Source of the DNA: Karalla daura | Taxonomy: Eukaryota; Chordata; Actinopteri; Chaetodontiformes; Leiognathidae | NCBI GenBank assembly: GCA_029224185.1 | Contig: CM055188.1 | Location: 20,434,497 to 20,498,496, forward strand | DNA length: 64,000 bases | Reading direction: 5' to 3' | Shown here: piece after piece, positions 21,783 to 35,988 of the stretch | Numbering within the stretch: position 1 is the first letter of the stretch | How the letters are laid out: each line of letters begins with the position of its first letter | Made by a program: the position numbers and the translations under genes | Notes under the pieces: model-generated | Told to the model about the DNA's origin: nothing | What the model saw: the letters and a program-made list of their open reading frames with translations, nothing else | Database searches by the model: none

Positions 21783-24700
21783 TGCAAACACAGAAAAGGT
21801 GAAGGAGACCTGCAAAGTAAGCAAAGCCTGGAAGTGGTCCATCGGTGAGCAACAGGCATTAATGAGGAGAAACCTTATCATGGCACTTTGCCCAGCTGAG
21901 ATGTGATTGCACACACACTCAGGTAGCATTAGATATTCATATAGCTAAATAGCAATAAGTACACTCAAAATCAGTGAGGGCCTCCTTAAGATGCTCCAGT
22001 CCTAGTTTTTGTGAGGATGATACATGGCTGTGACACTGTCGCACGCCCTCAGGAGAAATTTCTGCTGCAAATCTTTGTGTGTTAACACAGGACGGATACA
22101 GGGTGGCGACTCTCTAAAATAGCTTCTGGAGTAGCTACTGCTGTGGTTGTTTCAGATGGATGAGGAGTGTGAAGGTAGCGCTATCGCAGTGGCGAGGCTG
22201 CAGACGGTGCTTCTCCCTCTAACCCCATTGTGACTGGCAGGCACGGGGATGCGGCTGCTCCCCGCTGGCAGCGCCGCAGATGATGAATGATGCCATGCTG
22301 AACTAGTTTAAGAGGAGCATCACACAAGCGCTCATTTCAAAAGGGACTGCTTCACACGGCGGCCTGGGGAACGGCATGGAAAGTAATATCCATCAACAGC
22401 CAGCCAAGCAGTCGCGCTATCAGCAAACACAATTTACAGCTCAGGAACATTATTGTTTTTCTCCCCCCTCCTTTGTTCAACTCAGTGCAGCGATGAACTG
22501 ACTGAATGATGCTCGTTTGATGAATATGATACTGCTGTCATGATATGAACTTGGTCATTATTGGGAGGAATTGAGTTTGGGTGAAGAGACCTTCTGTAAA
22601 AGCAGAAAAATTCTCTTTTTTTTCCTCCTCATCCTCAAATTGGTGTGGAGAATATTTCCTCTGCCTGGGAGTTTGTATGAAAGCTGTTGCCACAATATTA
22701 CAGCCAGACAGAGCTCCGTGCCTCATGAAATTATAATATGCAAATCAAGTTACAAAATCATAAACTGAACTCACATTTTAAAGTAATTACATGGGAAACT
22801 ACAAAACAAACCATCCAATCACGTAACAAATAAGTGACATTAATAAACAAGCCACTATTGGCGGGGGTAAAAAAAAAAAAAAGAAATCATTAAACACAAA
22901 AATTTCATAAACTTGAAGAACAGATAAAACTACATGTGCAGAGGAGGAGAGAAGAACATTTCCCTCACAGAGTTCTCATTGTAACTTGATTATATCCTTA
23001 TCTTCCCACACTGTACTGACCACTAACTGGCCCTCACTGTTAACTCTTTGCTAACTCTCTGCTCCTGAACGAAGAAAACTCTTTTCTTGCCTCGGAGAAG
23101 TTTCTCTTTTTTTGATTGTTTGACATCCCTCCATTTATTTGAGCCAGAAACAGCAAAAGCATAAAAGAGGACGCGTGACGGCTGTGGTTTGAACAAACCT
23201 TGTCGTCACAGTCACTCAGAAAAAATACCAAGCAATGACACCCAAGAACAGTGCACAAAGACTGTGTGTGTGACCTGAAGTGAAATATTGATTCCTGATA
23301 CGTGGATGAAATTATTGAGACCCCTCACTTATATCTATGGAAGACTAAATCAGTGGTCAGTTACATTTGGTGCATTTAGTGCAGAAACACCTTGAGAGTA
23401 TCAAATGTTTGATCCAAGCAAATTACATTTCAACACAATGTTTAATAGCTGTGTATCTGCATTATACAAAACGGGATCACTTAACATAACACTTAACATA
23501 AAGGATAAACTGGATTTCAGCTTTGGGAAGGTAGTAACCGTGCTCATTGTGCCACTGAACCATCGTAAGTACAGTGATGCAACCGACCAACGCTGCACCC
23601 GCAGCAGGATTTAGGCTGGAATAATTGGCCAGAAGAGTTCAATGCTTCATGTGTATTGGGATAATAGGACACTTTACTGTTCTATTTCACACTGAGATTC
23701 CCCTCTAATGGACTCTTTAGGCTTCACTTAGCTCCTTTTCCAATGAAAATTTGCATCTATATGCTCAGTTTAATAAGGTTGAGGCAATTTTGCTCATAAT
23801 CGGGAAACACGTTCTCTATATTTATCATTCACTTTACCCCAGTAATGATGTGATGGACAACTGGGGGATATCTTCTGCTCTGATGATAAAATGAATACTC
23901 ACTGTCTGCCCTCAAAGCTGACTACCCTCCATTTACATTTACATTAGTTACATTTTTACCCTGTCATTTAGCAATCTCATTTGTCCTCCGATATAAGCGC
24001 AGTTCATCCTAGAATAGAAAATAACGTGCCTTTATTTGTCCTGCAACAGGGACCAATAAGTGTGAAGTGTGAAAGACGATTAGGTAGTTACTTCTGCCAT
24101 TGATGTTGAATTATTTTAACTCCACTTACCGCTAATTTAGGTTTGGAGGATGAATAAAACTCTTACAGGTATTATAACCTGGAATGTTGTAAAACTATTG
24201 CTGCAAAATATTAAAGCGCCTGGGTCACCATCTGGAGTAATGACAGTGTTCAAGTTAGGAAACAAAAAAATATGTAAACAAACCTGGTTTTGATGATACA
24301 CTTGTAGTCTATGATTCACATGCAGTTCAGATAAGCCAATTATTACTGTTCAACTGAACAGCAGATTTGTGTTTTCAGGAGCTAAGCTGTTTAATGTGTG
24401 AACACCCTGCGTGAATGGGCGAATGTGACATTTCAAAGATGAACAGAGATTGAAAACAACGTCTCCTGTTTCTGCTCGCTCCTACAAAAAAATAATTCAT
24501 CACATCTCTTTACAGCTTGAGGTTGACAACAAATAGACACGTGGGCAAAATGATGGAGAGATGTGCCTTGCTGAAAAGTGCTTCATAAATAAAAAGCACA
24601 TCATTGCAATTGTTATTGTTATACACGTGCTTATTTAAAACATAGTTTCCTGCCATTAAAGTGCCCGAGAGCCCGTGATATCTAGTGACCTGCACTCATT

Positions 24701-25669
24701 ACTGCGACTCGTTCTAACGAGACTGCATCTTTACCCCAGCTTTGGAGTTTGTCAGAGGCAGCTAAGTTCGCTATACAAGCAGTTTAACTCTGGACTTTCT
24801 GGGGCAAGGCATAGGTCTACCACCTCCTTCTATTTCGTCTATTTCACACAGTCTGATTTCATACAGGTTTCACCCTCTAATGGCGCATACCGGGTGGAAC
24901 CAAATGACTCCATCTCCTGCTGTAACAAGACCATGTCAACAGGTTGCTCCGCACAGATGTGTGCCTCATTTCCTGATAACAGGCGCTCTGAGAGGTAAAG
25001 TGCTTTGAGGGGTTTATTCATTATCTGTCTGCATTACTCATAGCAGCAGTTAAAGTGAGGCTATGCCCGACATAATTAAGTGTTCCTTAATTAATGCTGC
25101 TCTCTCTCCCCGTGATAGATGCTGAAATGTTGCTCACTTGCTTTCATAATAGCTAATTTATCTAATTGTATGTAAATTTTGGGGATTACGTGCACACACT
25201 GTGTGGTTAAAAAAATAAAAATAAATAAATAAATGCACTGAACCAATCACGTGTGCCAGGAAACAGAGAGGGTCAGCTGTTATTTGACAGCACAACACGC
25301 ACACGGAGTATTGATGATACCCTCTTAATAGCATACTTTCCCCCGGGCAAAAAATATAATAACTTCAGATGTAGGTGTGATGATCTTTATTATTAGCTCT
25401 CTGACTAAGCGAGCTGTTAATTTGAGCCTCGCATTAATCAGATGTTGCTGTCCTACGGTGAGGACACCGCTACGTGACTCGGACGAGGACAAAGGAAACG
25501 TCTCCGCCGCCGCGTGACGCACATCTCGTGCTCTCTCGTGCTCTTGTCAGAGAGTTGTCGAAACTGTTTTGAAAATAGAAATTTTCCCCTTTCTGTCCCC
25601 TCTTACCTGAGCATTAATCAGAGCATCCACCCACTCCCGGGACCCTCGGCACCTCAAGAGTTCTTTTAA

Positions 25670-25681
25670 ATGCAATTGCAT
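25670..25681. promoter_or_regulatory. POU/octamer-like palindrome ATGCAATTGCAT
   Basis: A perfect 12-base palindrome formed by two ATGCAAT halves, close to octamer-type sites, inside a repeat-poor block. Binding is inferred. Confidence 0.25.
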
Positions 25682-26535
25682 GTTTCTGTATTCGGCCTCA
25701 GCGCAGATGAGCCCGTGTGTGGGCAGGAAACAGTCTGCAACAACTTTTTTTTGTTTTTTTTTTATTTCCCCTGAATTGTATTTATGTTTTTGTTATTAGT
25801 CAATTTGCATATTTCGTTGTTGTTTGTGAATGCGAGTCGTCTATGTGTGGCAGCATGTCTTCTCACCTCATCGTTTAATTAAATTTCTGCCTTCTCCATC
25901 CTGCCAGGAATCTCATCATGGCACAGATGCATTTGACCGCTTCACTCCTTGCCTTAAATGTGAGTATTCTCAGACATTATCATAAAAATGACATGTCTGG
26001 AAACAAATGAAGGTCAGTAGGGTTGACAGCGCACTGCTCAGACAGATGGAGCAAGGCAGCGCAGCTTCACCTCCACTCCTGATTGGTTGAGAAAAGCAGA
26101 AGAGTAATCCTACATGAAACAGCGACATGCTCTTCTCTGCTCTCCCGACAAAATGTTTTACACGATTTAACACATACCAATTTTATTTTCTCTCAGTATG
26201 TATCCCCGTGTATACATCCCAATTAAATTCAACCCAGTGATGCACACACATGCAAATACACAGAGGAGTTTTACATGAATTGCACCATGCTATTCATAAA
26301 CAGTTTTCTCTATCTGTCTCATTTAGATGGTGCAGATGTCTGAAAACATAATTTCACAGCTCATGGGGTTTTATTTGAGTGCTGCACTCCTGTTACCTTG
26401 TTTGTCATGGTTCTCACTGATTTCATTTTTCAAACTGACATCAAAACAGCATTTTGTGCGGCGTACAAATAATCAGATCTCCAGTTGTTTGTATTGTTTT
26501 ATGCACTCTGTGAACTGTGTGCATTATGATTGCGT

Positions 26536-26567
26536 TTGTTTGTGTGTGTGCGTGTGTGTGTGTGTGA
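26536..26567. repeat. (GT)n microsatellite
   Basis: TG run with a CG interruption. Confidence 0.95.
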
Positions 26568-28597
26568 GTTTGGCGATCTGGGAGGGGGCTTTGTTTTAAT
26601 ATTGGCCTTTGTGTCTGAGTTGCATACATTCACGAGAAGTTTAACCCTGCTGTTTTTTCTAAAAAAAAAAAAAAAAGCAGTGGTATGGGGTAGATGGAGA
26701 GAAATCGAAGGAGCAGGAGCATTAAAGGGTGGGAGATGGAGTGAGATGAGACAGACCGAGTGAAAGGCTTGTGCTGTAATCCTTGTCGTCTTGGTGGGGA
26801 AGTTCAGTGTTTGAACAGAGAGCGACGAGGCGGGGCACAAACCTCCAGGATGGATCTCTGAGATTAAAGTGCCCCGATCGCTGCTCTCACATCACATCCC
26901 CTACCATCAGGGGGGAATTCATTTACTCACACAGAAAGACGGGGCAACTGAGAGCGGCGCTGGGGAGAACAGACAGAAAATGGAAAGCAAAAGCCTGTCT
27001 GGAGGCTTTGTAGGAATTTGAAGCAGTTGAACTCTCTGAGGGCCTATGGTTCTGCACAGAGACGACATACAGCACTGAACATACTGTATGTATATTGGCT
27101 TGTGTGAATCTGTTTTCTTTTGTCTTTTGACAAAAAAAAAAAAGCACAGTGTGATAAGCCGAAACACTATAGGGGAGAAGGAAAAAAAACAGCAAATGAT
27201 CAAGTTCAAGGCACAGACACAGACCTTTGTGTGGCATTTCAGAGTCTGCAGTGTAAATGAACAGATTCAAACAGCTGGTAGACTGCCTTTAAGACTCAAT
27301 ATCTATCAGACATTTAGTAAAATCACAAACCGCGACCTTTGTACTTGAAAACTGAAGCTCCAACCTGCAGATCACACGTCATAAAAATGCCATCACACAC
27401 TTTCTGGTCTTTCATCAGGGGGGTGCGGCACGAAGTAGTCACACGGAGTGTTTCTGAACTGAAGCGTTGCAGAATCACTGAGTGCATCTCTCCGGCTGAC
27501 CAAAAGTCTTCATTTTGTGGTTTTTGCATATTTGCCGTTCACTTAGTTGAAAAGGGTTCTCCAAGCTGTTTGCCGTCTGCTTGGTTTGCTGTCAAAGCAC
27601 CAAACCAAGCAGAACAGGCACAGTGACAATGAGACTGCATCAATGACGACAGAAGACATCTCTGGTTCAAACGCCTTTTTCTGTGAGACGGGAACGCAAG
27701 TTTGCTGAAGCTTTTGGATATTTGTAATTACGAAAGAGCCGGAACAACACCAGAATAGAGGTTTAGAAAACGGCTCGAGTTGAAAGGAAATGAACGGAGA
27801 TGAACGCTGTGTTATGAAGGTTAGTCGTTAAGAAAACAGTTTAAAGAAACTGACATTGCTTTTTGGTCGAAAGCTCCTTTAATTCCTAATCACCGGGGCT
27901 CTATTCAGGTTGAAGTGCGCTAAGCCACACTGTGAATTATGTGAGATTAACAGACTCAATGCACCAGGAGGAATGACTTGTCATAGTCGGAAAATCACAG
28001 GTGCTGCTAATAATATTAACAATGGCTCCGTTATATTTAATAGTCCCAGTAAGCCCGGGTGGCGTGACGGTGAGCTGGCACACTCTGAAGTAGCTAAATT
28101 CACTGTTCATTTCGTAATTTACACCTGCAGTGTGTCAAAACGTCCTCTGTCATAATCCACGAACTCTTCACAGACAAAGATCTGAGGCGAGAAAACACCT
28201 GAGTCAGGACGCTGTGACCTCCAGATGAGTACACAAATCATTTTTAATATGATGCATATAAGGTGGGCAAAAATTGTTAAGCTCCAGTTTTTTAAACACT
28301 TAGAGTAGGAGCACCTCCCCAACCTGGAGAGGGCACTCTTCCCTTTCTAGGCTGGCAATCATATGCCTTTGAAACTACAAGACTTTCACAGTTGTTCCTC
28401 ATTTTTAAGAATAAGACTTAAGGACTTTAAGTTCACACTAAACCACCTGCTTTCAGCACATTTTCTATTTTTTTTTGCAAGTGAGAGACTGTGAGTCACA
28501 CATTTAATGACTATCTGCTCTGAGAAATTCTATATGTCTTCACACACATTCATGACTCTTCTCATTGGCTGTTGGCTGTTGTTCCCATTCACATAGG

Positions 28598-28660
28598 ACA
28601 AAGTCAGGGGAAACACCCTGGACTGCTCTCTGGTCCATCTCGGGTCATACACTCCAGAGA
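28598..28660 (+). repeat. fragment of the CATCCATCCAT-type teleost repeat
   Basis: GGGGAAACACCCTGGACTGC followed by TCTCTGGTCCATCTCGGGTC matches the middle block of the repeat seen at 20701-20750. Confidence 0.5.
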
Positions 28661-29284
28661 GGAACCTTTAGGGCCTTAAAAAAATCTGAATCAAACAATA
28701 TAAGTATTAGATAGTTATGTTTTACAAATATATCTGATATGATACAAAACATTGAATACATTTTCTCTCGTCTATGTGTTAAAGTTAAGTTTACTGTCAA
28801 GTTCACATCAGCATTGAATGAGTTACTATCCTGGAAGACGTTATCCAATCAGAATCGTTCGTCTTTATCGAAAACTGTTTAACTGTCTCATTGATTGGTC
28901 AGGACTTCACTGATCTCGGGGAAGGCCAAGCTATGTGTTTAGGTTTGAAGAGTGATGGGAGAATTGACCAATCATGGTTCGATTAAAAGAACCCCAAAAG
29001 ATTGTAGGGACTGTAGGGATTGTAGAGACCTATTTTATTCCCTGTAGGGAATTAAGAAGGTGTTGTAGTGGAACCTATGAGAAGTGCAACTTTTCTTTGA
29101 CATCAGTATTCATTGATCCATGCTTAATGGTGCATGGAGAAGTATTCGCACCGCATTGCAATTACTTTTGGCATATAGTGCATTTTGAGTTGTATTGTAG
29201 TTTGAGGATGCTCGTGAATTAATTTGTCAATGTGTGTATGGTTTGTTCTCAGCAATGAGGGCTGAGGTGAAGGCCCAGGTATAG

Positions 29285-29440
29285 TGCTCAGAGTTTGGCA
29301 CTGATACACACACAACATCCACACTCACACTCATATCTACTGTATAGGGACAATTTCTAGAGTCTCCATGTTTCTGGACTTTGTGAGGAATCCAGAATAC
29401 CTGGCGGTCCTGCAAACTCCACACAGAAAGGCTCTTATTA
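29285..29440 (+). repeat. fragment of the CATCCATCCAT-type teleost repeat
   Basis: ACACTCACACTCATATCTAC, GGGACAATTTCTAGAGTCTC, GTTTCTGGACTTTGTGAGGA and CAAACTCCACACAGAAAGG follow the order of the right half of the dispersed repeat. Its left half is absent. Confidence 0.6.
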
Positions 29441-29525
29441 CACATAACACTGCCATTAAATATAATGCTACATCTATATATAATACTGAAATACTTTTTC
29501 ATGTTCTGACAGGAGCCCAGTGGAA

Positions 29526-29778
29526 ATGTGGAGTGTCCACATCAGACTATCCCAACCATGTTGAAGGATCCTTGGGCAAAATACTGAATCCCAACTTGTC
29601 CTCGATGCTGCATCATCAGAGTACGAATGCATGTGAATCATTACAAATCCTGGTTGAGCAGATGGACCGTGTAGAGTAGCAGCTGTTACCAGTATGCGAA
29701 TGGGGGCGGATGGGTGAGTGTGACCTATCCTGTAAAGCACTTTGAGTTGTCATGAAGACTAGAAAAGCACGATATAGG
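29526..29778 (+). repeat. dispersed teleost repeat of the AAAGCGCTTTGAGT type
   Basis: CCTTGGGCAAAATACTGAAT, CATCATCAGAGTACGAATGC, GAATGGGGGCGGATGGGTGA, GTAAAGCACTTTGAGTTGTC and ACTAGAAAAGCACGATATAG follow, in order, a family common in fish genomes (CTTGGGCAAGACACTGAACC ... AAAGCGCTTTGAGTGGTC ... CTAGAAAAGCGCTATATAA). It is a diverged copy; the class is not assigned. Confidence 0.7.
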
Positions 29779-30386
29779 AAAACATGTCCCCTCTTCTTTT
29801 TCTTTTTCCTCTTCTTGCTCTTCTTCAGAGAGCCTAGTAACAGGAAAAGGTTATATTAACCTTAACATTAACCTTAGTGTGTGTGTATGTGTGTGTTGGG
29901 CCAACCGCAACCCTGTGTGTTGCATTTAGTCTGACACAGGGCAGCTATTAAAAAAGGTGGAGCGCTGTCCTGAGGAGTGACATAGTGAAGATGTCATCCT
30001 TGCTTGCAGCTCAGTTGTCTGTTCAGACACCAACAGCGAGTGGATATAAGATGTACACTGCTCTGATAGTGTTGTCATGACTGACAAAACAGCTTGTCCA
30101 GACCGGCCATCCCAGTGCGCTGCATCACAGCAGTAGACGTGTATTGTGGGTCTCAGAGTGGGTCTGAACTGTCTTGAGTTCTGCCTTTCATGCTGCAACC
30201 CCCTGCAATCTGCTGACCTTTTATCTCAAACCTCCCAGCTTTGGTTCACAAGAGGCTCTCTTCTGCAACTCCTAGAGTGAGCTCCCTTTGGAGCGGTTTC
30301 GAGGAGGAGGAGGAAAACGGACAAGAACAAGCCACTCCCTACTTTCTTATATAGTTGAATGGCGAATTTCAACATTTAGAGTCTAT

Positions 30387-30444
30387 ATACACACACGCAC
30401 ACACACACACACTCACACACACACATACACATATATATATATAT
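30387..30444. repeat. (CA)n-(TA)n microsatellite
   Basis: ACACAC with CG and CT breaks, then ATATAT. Confidence 0.95.
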
Positions 30445-30637
30445 TATTTGACTCACAGCTTGTCAGACTGAACAACCAGAGTGACTCTGCCTGAAGCGAG
30501 GCAGGCAGGCAAAGCAGGCAAAGCAAATTAATATACTTTATATATAGATATTTCAAGACTACTTTTGGGCCCTTTCGTCTCCGCTGAGAGAAAGAGAAGA
30601 TAGAGACACAAAATCAAACCGACAACTGTCATTAAAT

Positions 30638-30715
30638 TTCCATCCATCCATCATTTTACCCACTTTCAATGTTATGGGGGTCTGCTGGAGTCTATCTCCA
30701 GAAGAAATTGGACAA
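30638..30715 (+). repeat. 5' fragment of the CATCCATCCAT-type teleost repeat
   Basis: CCATCCATCCATCATTTTAC followed by CCACTTTC and GGGGGTCTGCTGGAGTCTAT matches the left end of the family. Confidence 0.6.
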
Positions 30716-33700
30716 AAACATGGAGTTGCTTTTTTTTGCTTGTATCTACTGCTTACAATAGGTTTAATCTCCCAATAAAGAAATGAGAAGAATGATAGAA
30801 ATAGCAGGGATGCAGTGTGTATTGCATGAACACTTTACAGAGCTGTGTCTGGAATCTGTTCAACTCATTTTTCATTTAAATTTCTCATTTTGACTTCTTA
30901 TTTGCATTGATTTTCTTATTTGCATTGATTTTCTAAGTGCTGAGGGTTTGTATACTGTAAATATGTCAAGTCCCTGGAGGCATATCTGTTATTTGTGATG
31001 TTGCACTGTATAAAATCTAATTGATTTGACCTGACTCGTAGATCTACCACTCAAGCCATTCCTATATCAGGTTCATCCAGGAAAATGAACAATAAAATAA
31101 AAATCCTCTAGCGATGCTCAGTGAATATACCGAGCTACTTGTTTTAGTTGTTTATTCCCTCTACTTCAGAAATAATCATATAAAAAATTACATCAAATAG
31201 CAAATGTCATCTCCCCTGTCAGCCGGGTTTAACACGTTCAGCAGCATATGTTAATTATCATTTGGCAAGAAAATGACTCACACGAGTACATTTTTATGTC
31301 TTTCAGATTATATGTGCATCACAGGGTGATTGTTTTAATTATAGCTGAACAAGCCACCTTTTTGTGTCATTCAGACACAAAGCTTTTATGGTCAGCACAG
31401 CTAAGGCTGTGGCACTGATTCCACTGTTTTTATGGTAAGTTTATCAGAATTTGTGCCAGACCCATAAACAAGCCTCAGTATCCATGCCTCGCAGGCATCA
31501 TTTCATGTTGGAACAGCAGGGGGTAATTTCTATTTACATGCTTATTATATTTACACTAGCTACACGCTGGTTCTGAACTGTGGAAGTACAACCTTTTGCA
31601 AGGGGCGCACAGATTTTTGTCTGTGGACCACTCAGCAGCTCTGAGAGGATGTGCAGAGACACAGCTGAGCTACTGACTGTGCTAACACGCTGACGTCATG
31701 CAGACATAAACAGTCCCCGTCTTAGCTCAGCATGTTAGCATGAAAACAAGTGCCAATTAGCACTACAGGGAAAGCTGCGGTTGACGGGAACATCATTTGC
31801 AGGATGTGCGTAGCCCATAATTTTGATTTGGTGAGGAGATGAGACAAGATGAAAGATGAAAAATAAAGGGAACACCAAAGACCTTATGAAGATAAAAATC
31901 ATCACAATCTAAAAATTATTTTGAAACATTTAATTTTGGAGGCAAAGCGGCGGGCCCGTCAACCACATGGCCGTGTACTGTACCATGATCATACTAAATT
32001 TTTTCCTGTTCTTGTGTCATCTTGCTTTGCAGCTGCCTGGTTATTTTTGGCAAAAGCCTTTATTTGTCCCAGGCACATAAATCAGGGGTTACTGCCAAAG
32101 GAGCCGCCTGGTAGTGATACAGACTCTTAATTGGATAAAACCACCTCTCCCATTTGCCTTTTTCCTAACTAGTGAATGGAGCACACGCTCAAAGAGAACA
32201 GAGCCAAAACTTAGTTGGACAAGACGCAGCCAATGCCCAGGCAGGTTATGTCTAGTGATCTTCCTTTGCTCAGCAATATGGTGAGCAGGCTGGAAGCATA
32301 CTGCTCCACAGCCTGGGCAGAAACAAACAATACTTGAAGTTTCCAGCTCTGTTATAATTTTCTGGTTTTTGCATCACCTCACATGCAGCGCACTGTTTTG
32401 ACTGAGGACCCAGTAGTGCAATAGTTAAGGATAAAAATGTAATAATGAGCGGCAGTTGCATAGAGCCGGGACTATTTTAAGCGAACAGAGTGTGTTTTAT
32501 TTCCTGGTGCTGCAGACACATTACGTTATAAGCACGCACATGCAGATGTAAAGATAGACTCCTAGATAGTGGTGTAATGCCCCCAGAACCCATAAATAAT
32601 TTCCCCAGCTCTCTGTCTGTGTTTACCGATGCCAGTTGTGGATGAAAAGGAGTCTGACGGAGGGGAATTGTGTATTTCTACTGTATGTGAGCCAGGGGTC
32701 CTCATATCGTAACGTACAACAAATTCAATCATCAGATGAGCCGAGTCCAGTCGATGATGCCAATTTCCCGGGTTTGCTGTGTTTGGGAAACACAGGGGGG
32801 AATCTCCAAAGCAATATCACAGAAAAAAAACCCAAAACAAAACAAAAAAAACAGGAAGGACACACTTCTCACCACCACAAACGCAATTTCTCTAAAGAGG
32901 AAAATCAGTCGGGCCAGTGGTGTTGAAGCCTCGAAAGCTCCTCCTGGTTGTACAGAGATTCCAGTCTTTCATCAGCAGCGGCTCGTCTGGCTTTTGTGAA
33001 TGCGCAACATACTTTGTTTGGAGCCCGCTGTTGGTTACACATTTCCTCCAATCGAAGTCTGAGCCCCCCCTTCGCCTCATCGACTCCAGTGTTTGGAGTG
33101 TGGCGGTGTGACCCGCGATAGTGCTGAAAGCCTCACTTCTGCCTGCTTAATCAATCTCTTGTACATTTTCTTTTGAACTTAACTGACTGATTTTCCCCAG
33201 GCGGGCGGTTCTAGCAGGCTGAAGAGGGTGCAGTTTCACACCGCTGTTCACTGGTCCTCATGAATCGCAAACTATTGATCGCATTGCTGCATGGGGAAGC
33301 CAAATCTGGGCCAGCTGCCTTGTCAGCAGTCTCTCTGTTGGCTCTTGGAAGGAAAGGAAAAAAAACACTGAGGGAATACACCAAGAAACAACAAGGGCAA
33401 CATCAAGAGGAATTTTACTTTAAATGGTCGCTCTCATGTAGCTCGTTGAATTAGAAGTGCGGATGTAAGCGCTTCAAGGAAGATTTTGATCACTGGACTG
33501 CAGACTTCAGAGCACACAGTAATTTAATTTGTAAGGTGATCAACTGATTTATGTCCACCAATTAATTGTGGACACCTTTGTAAAAAAGAAAGCAGTCAGC
33601 ACTCTGGGTGTGTGGTCTCTTACAATGAGTTTCCTGATCGATGAGACAAGTGAAGGCTCACGTTGTGGAAAACAGTCAGGCTGTTAAATCCAGAGCCAGT

Positions 33701-33979
33701 AAAACAAACATAAAATTATGAACTGCAGCAAATCAAGCGCAACTGCATGAAATTCACCCGAAACTCCACAAAACTGTCAATGAAATGTGTGAAAGTCCTG
33801 TGTAAATGAGGCAAAACACTTGCATCATGCTAGTCATTAATTTTGCCGAGTTGTTTTATGTTCAAGTGATGGAGCTGGAGAAGCATGCAGTGAAGGGGTA
33901 AATAACTGCTAAAATACATGGTCAATATACAGAAAAAGACTGATGATGCGAAACTTGTTGAAAGTAAAAAATATATCGG

Positions 33980-34012
<33 letters not shown>
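33980..34012. repeat. (GT)n microsatellite
   Basis: About 16 TG units. Confidence 0.95.
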
Positions 34013-34013
<1 letters not shown>

Positions 34014-35777
34014 ATGCATATGAGTGAGTGTAGAGTCCTCTTGGGCACAAGTATTGATGACAGCAACATTTTTCTCGGTTAAAAGTTTTTATCATCATCT
34101 CTGGAGACGTTCACTCAAATGCAGTCTTCCTCAATAGAAGATTAATGACCATGATTTATTGAGGTAACAACAGAAACCCATGTAAAAAGATTCCCAACTT
34201 AAAAATTTAATATTTCATTAACATTAATGAAGTGAATTGCATAAACTGGAGGCTGTTGCTTAGAAACCTCAGTGATTAAAGCTCCATCTTCATGCTCTGG
34301 AAAGTATTAACACATGAATGTGTGGCTGATTACTTCAAGTATTCTAATTATCACTGGCACCATCAAAGACACAAAATAACACTGATTCACATGAACATTA
34401 AAAGCTGTCCATTTAAATCTTTTTTTTTAACAAACTCATTCACTCCTTCTCCGGGTGTTGCTCTCTCAGAGCAGATAATCTTAGTCGTATTGAACCTGGT
34501 CACATCAAAGCGCTGCACAGATTTGTGTCTGGCAATAAAATGTTTTTTAAAAGTGTTTTCCTTTTTAACACACAGCTAGAGTTCAGTTTCAGTGCAACCT
34601 TTCAAATAAACACAGAAAATAAGAGCACTAGGATACTGTACCATCGAAGCTTTCCATTATTTTGATGCTGTTGACTTTTTAATTCCAATTAAAGGCAGCT
34701 ACCGAGTACTCAAAACAGTGAGTCAAAGTTAATTGTAACTATTGTCTTGCCTTCAATTCTGGGAAATATTGCTCCTTTGTTGTTGTTCTTTATTTTAAAA
34801 TTGCCTCAGATTAACAGGCACTTCTAGCCTGTGCAGCAAGCTGAGGACCTCACATATCATCTGTTTCAGTCTAATGGTGGATGTGTTCCCCAGCAGACAC
34901 AAAACAATTCTTATCATGTGGGTTTGTGCAACAAACAAAGTCCAGGATTGTAATGATACTCTCACATCAGTGGCAAAATGTTCATTGCCTTGATGCTATC
35001 TGCAATTACTGACTGCAGTTAGAGACGTCAGGCTGATGAAGCCCGTAGCATTGAGCAGGTGAAGGACCTTCAGTAAAACAAAGAGTTGAGAGTGTTGCAG
35101 GGCTGAAACGGGGAAACTAGCTGCTGAGACGGAGTTAAGGTGCAAATTGAGCGCTGAGCAGGATCCAGAGAAAATCTGAGCAGAACTGGGATCTAATGTT
35201 GAAATCAGGATGGGAGAGAGGGGACTACAGCAGAGCAGAGGGGACAGTGGAAGAGTCTGTGATCTGACAGCATGGAGGCAGAAGCGCTAAGTGTCTTGAT
35301 TGTTGAATGAGATGCAGCTGCAGAGACTCTGTGCTGGCTTCAGTACACCTGTCTCCACTCCACAGACTCAGACAGAGAAAAACAGAGAGAGACAGAAGTG
35401 ATGGAAACGTGGTAAGGGGAAAAATATGAGGAAGCAGGTGGCTGTGACAGAAAGATGATAAAACTCTCCATGGATTTGATGAGAACTTGTGAACAATCCT
35501 TATTACAATGAAAGGTTTCTCCATTCTTAACATCAAAAAATAAAGTAGTGCATTTATACCGTTCTTTCTAATTTAATGTCTGCCGGATTTCATAACACTG
35601 TGAGTTGAATGAGCACCTTTAGGATAGACTGAGCTTGCAGGTAGTCATCATTCACTCTCTGGAAGTGCATTACAGGTTTTGACAAAATAAAAGCAATATT
35701 TTTAAAATATTTCTTAAAAAAATAGACAAAGTGCAATTGTTACACCATCCATTTTGTGCATGAATTATAAGTCTGGT

Positions 35778-35802
35778 CTATTCTATTCTATTCTATTCTA
35801 TA
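35778..35802. repeat. (ATTCT)n pentanucleotide repeat
   Basis: About five units of CTATT/ATTCT. Confidence 0.95.
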
Positions 35803-35988
35803 AATCACATCCCCCAAGTCTCCACTCGATTAAGATTAACAAAACATTGTTTTGTCTAGGTATTTTGATTAGATTTAGTATACTTTACTAAACTATATTA
35901 TGGAGTGAGACTGAACTTTTGGCTAAACTAAGTTTAGTTTAAAGTTCAATTTCGCTCCATTCTGCGGCATCCTTTTTGAAGGCAACGT

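Larger units (their letters stand above)
21001..28597. other. intergenic DNA with no recognised gene
   Basis: No recognisable coding exon. Repeat-poor blocks with regulatory character occur at 22140-22470 (includes AGCAAACA, a forkhead-type word), 25030-25200 (TAATTA at 25073 and TTAATTAA at 25087) and 25600-25730 (POU-type palindrome). The open frame at 24675-24998 ends near a GAGGTAAAG donor-like word but shows no known protein. Confidence 0.45.

Noticed and set aside
24675..24998. Possible exon ending at GAGGTAAAG
   Set aside because: No protein similarity recognised and no acceptor or partner exon found; a donor-like word alone is common by chance.
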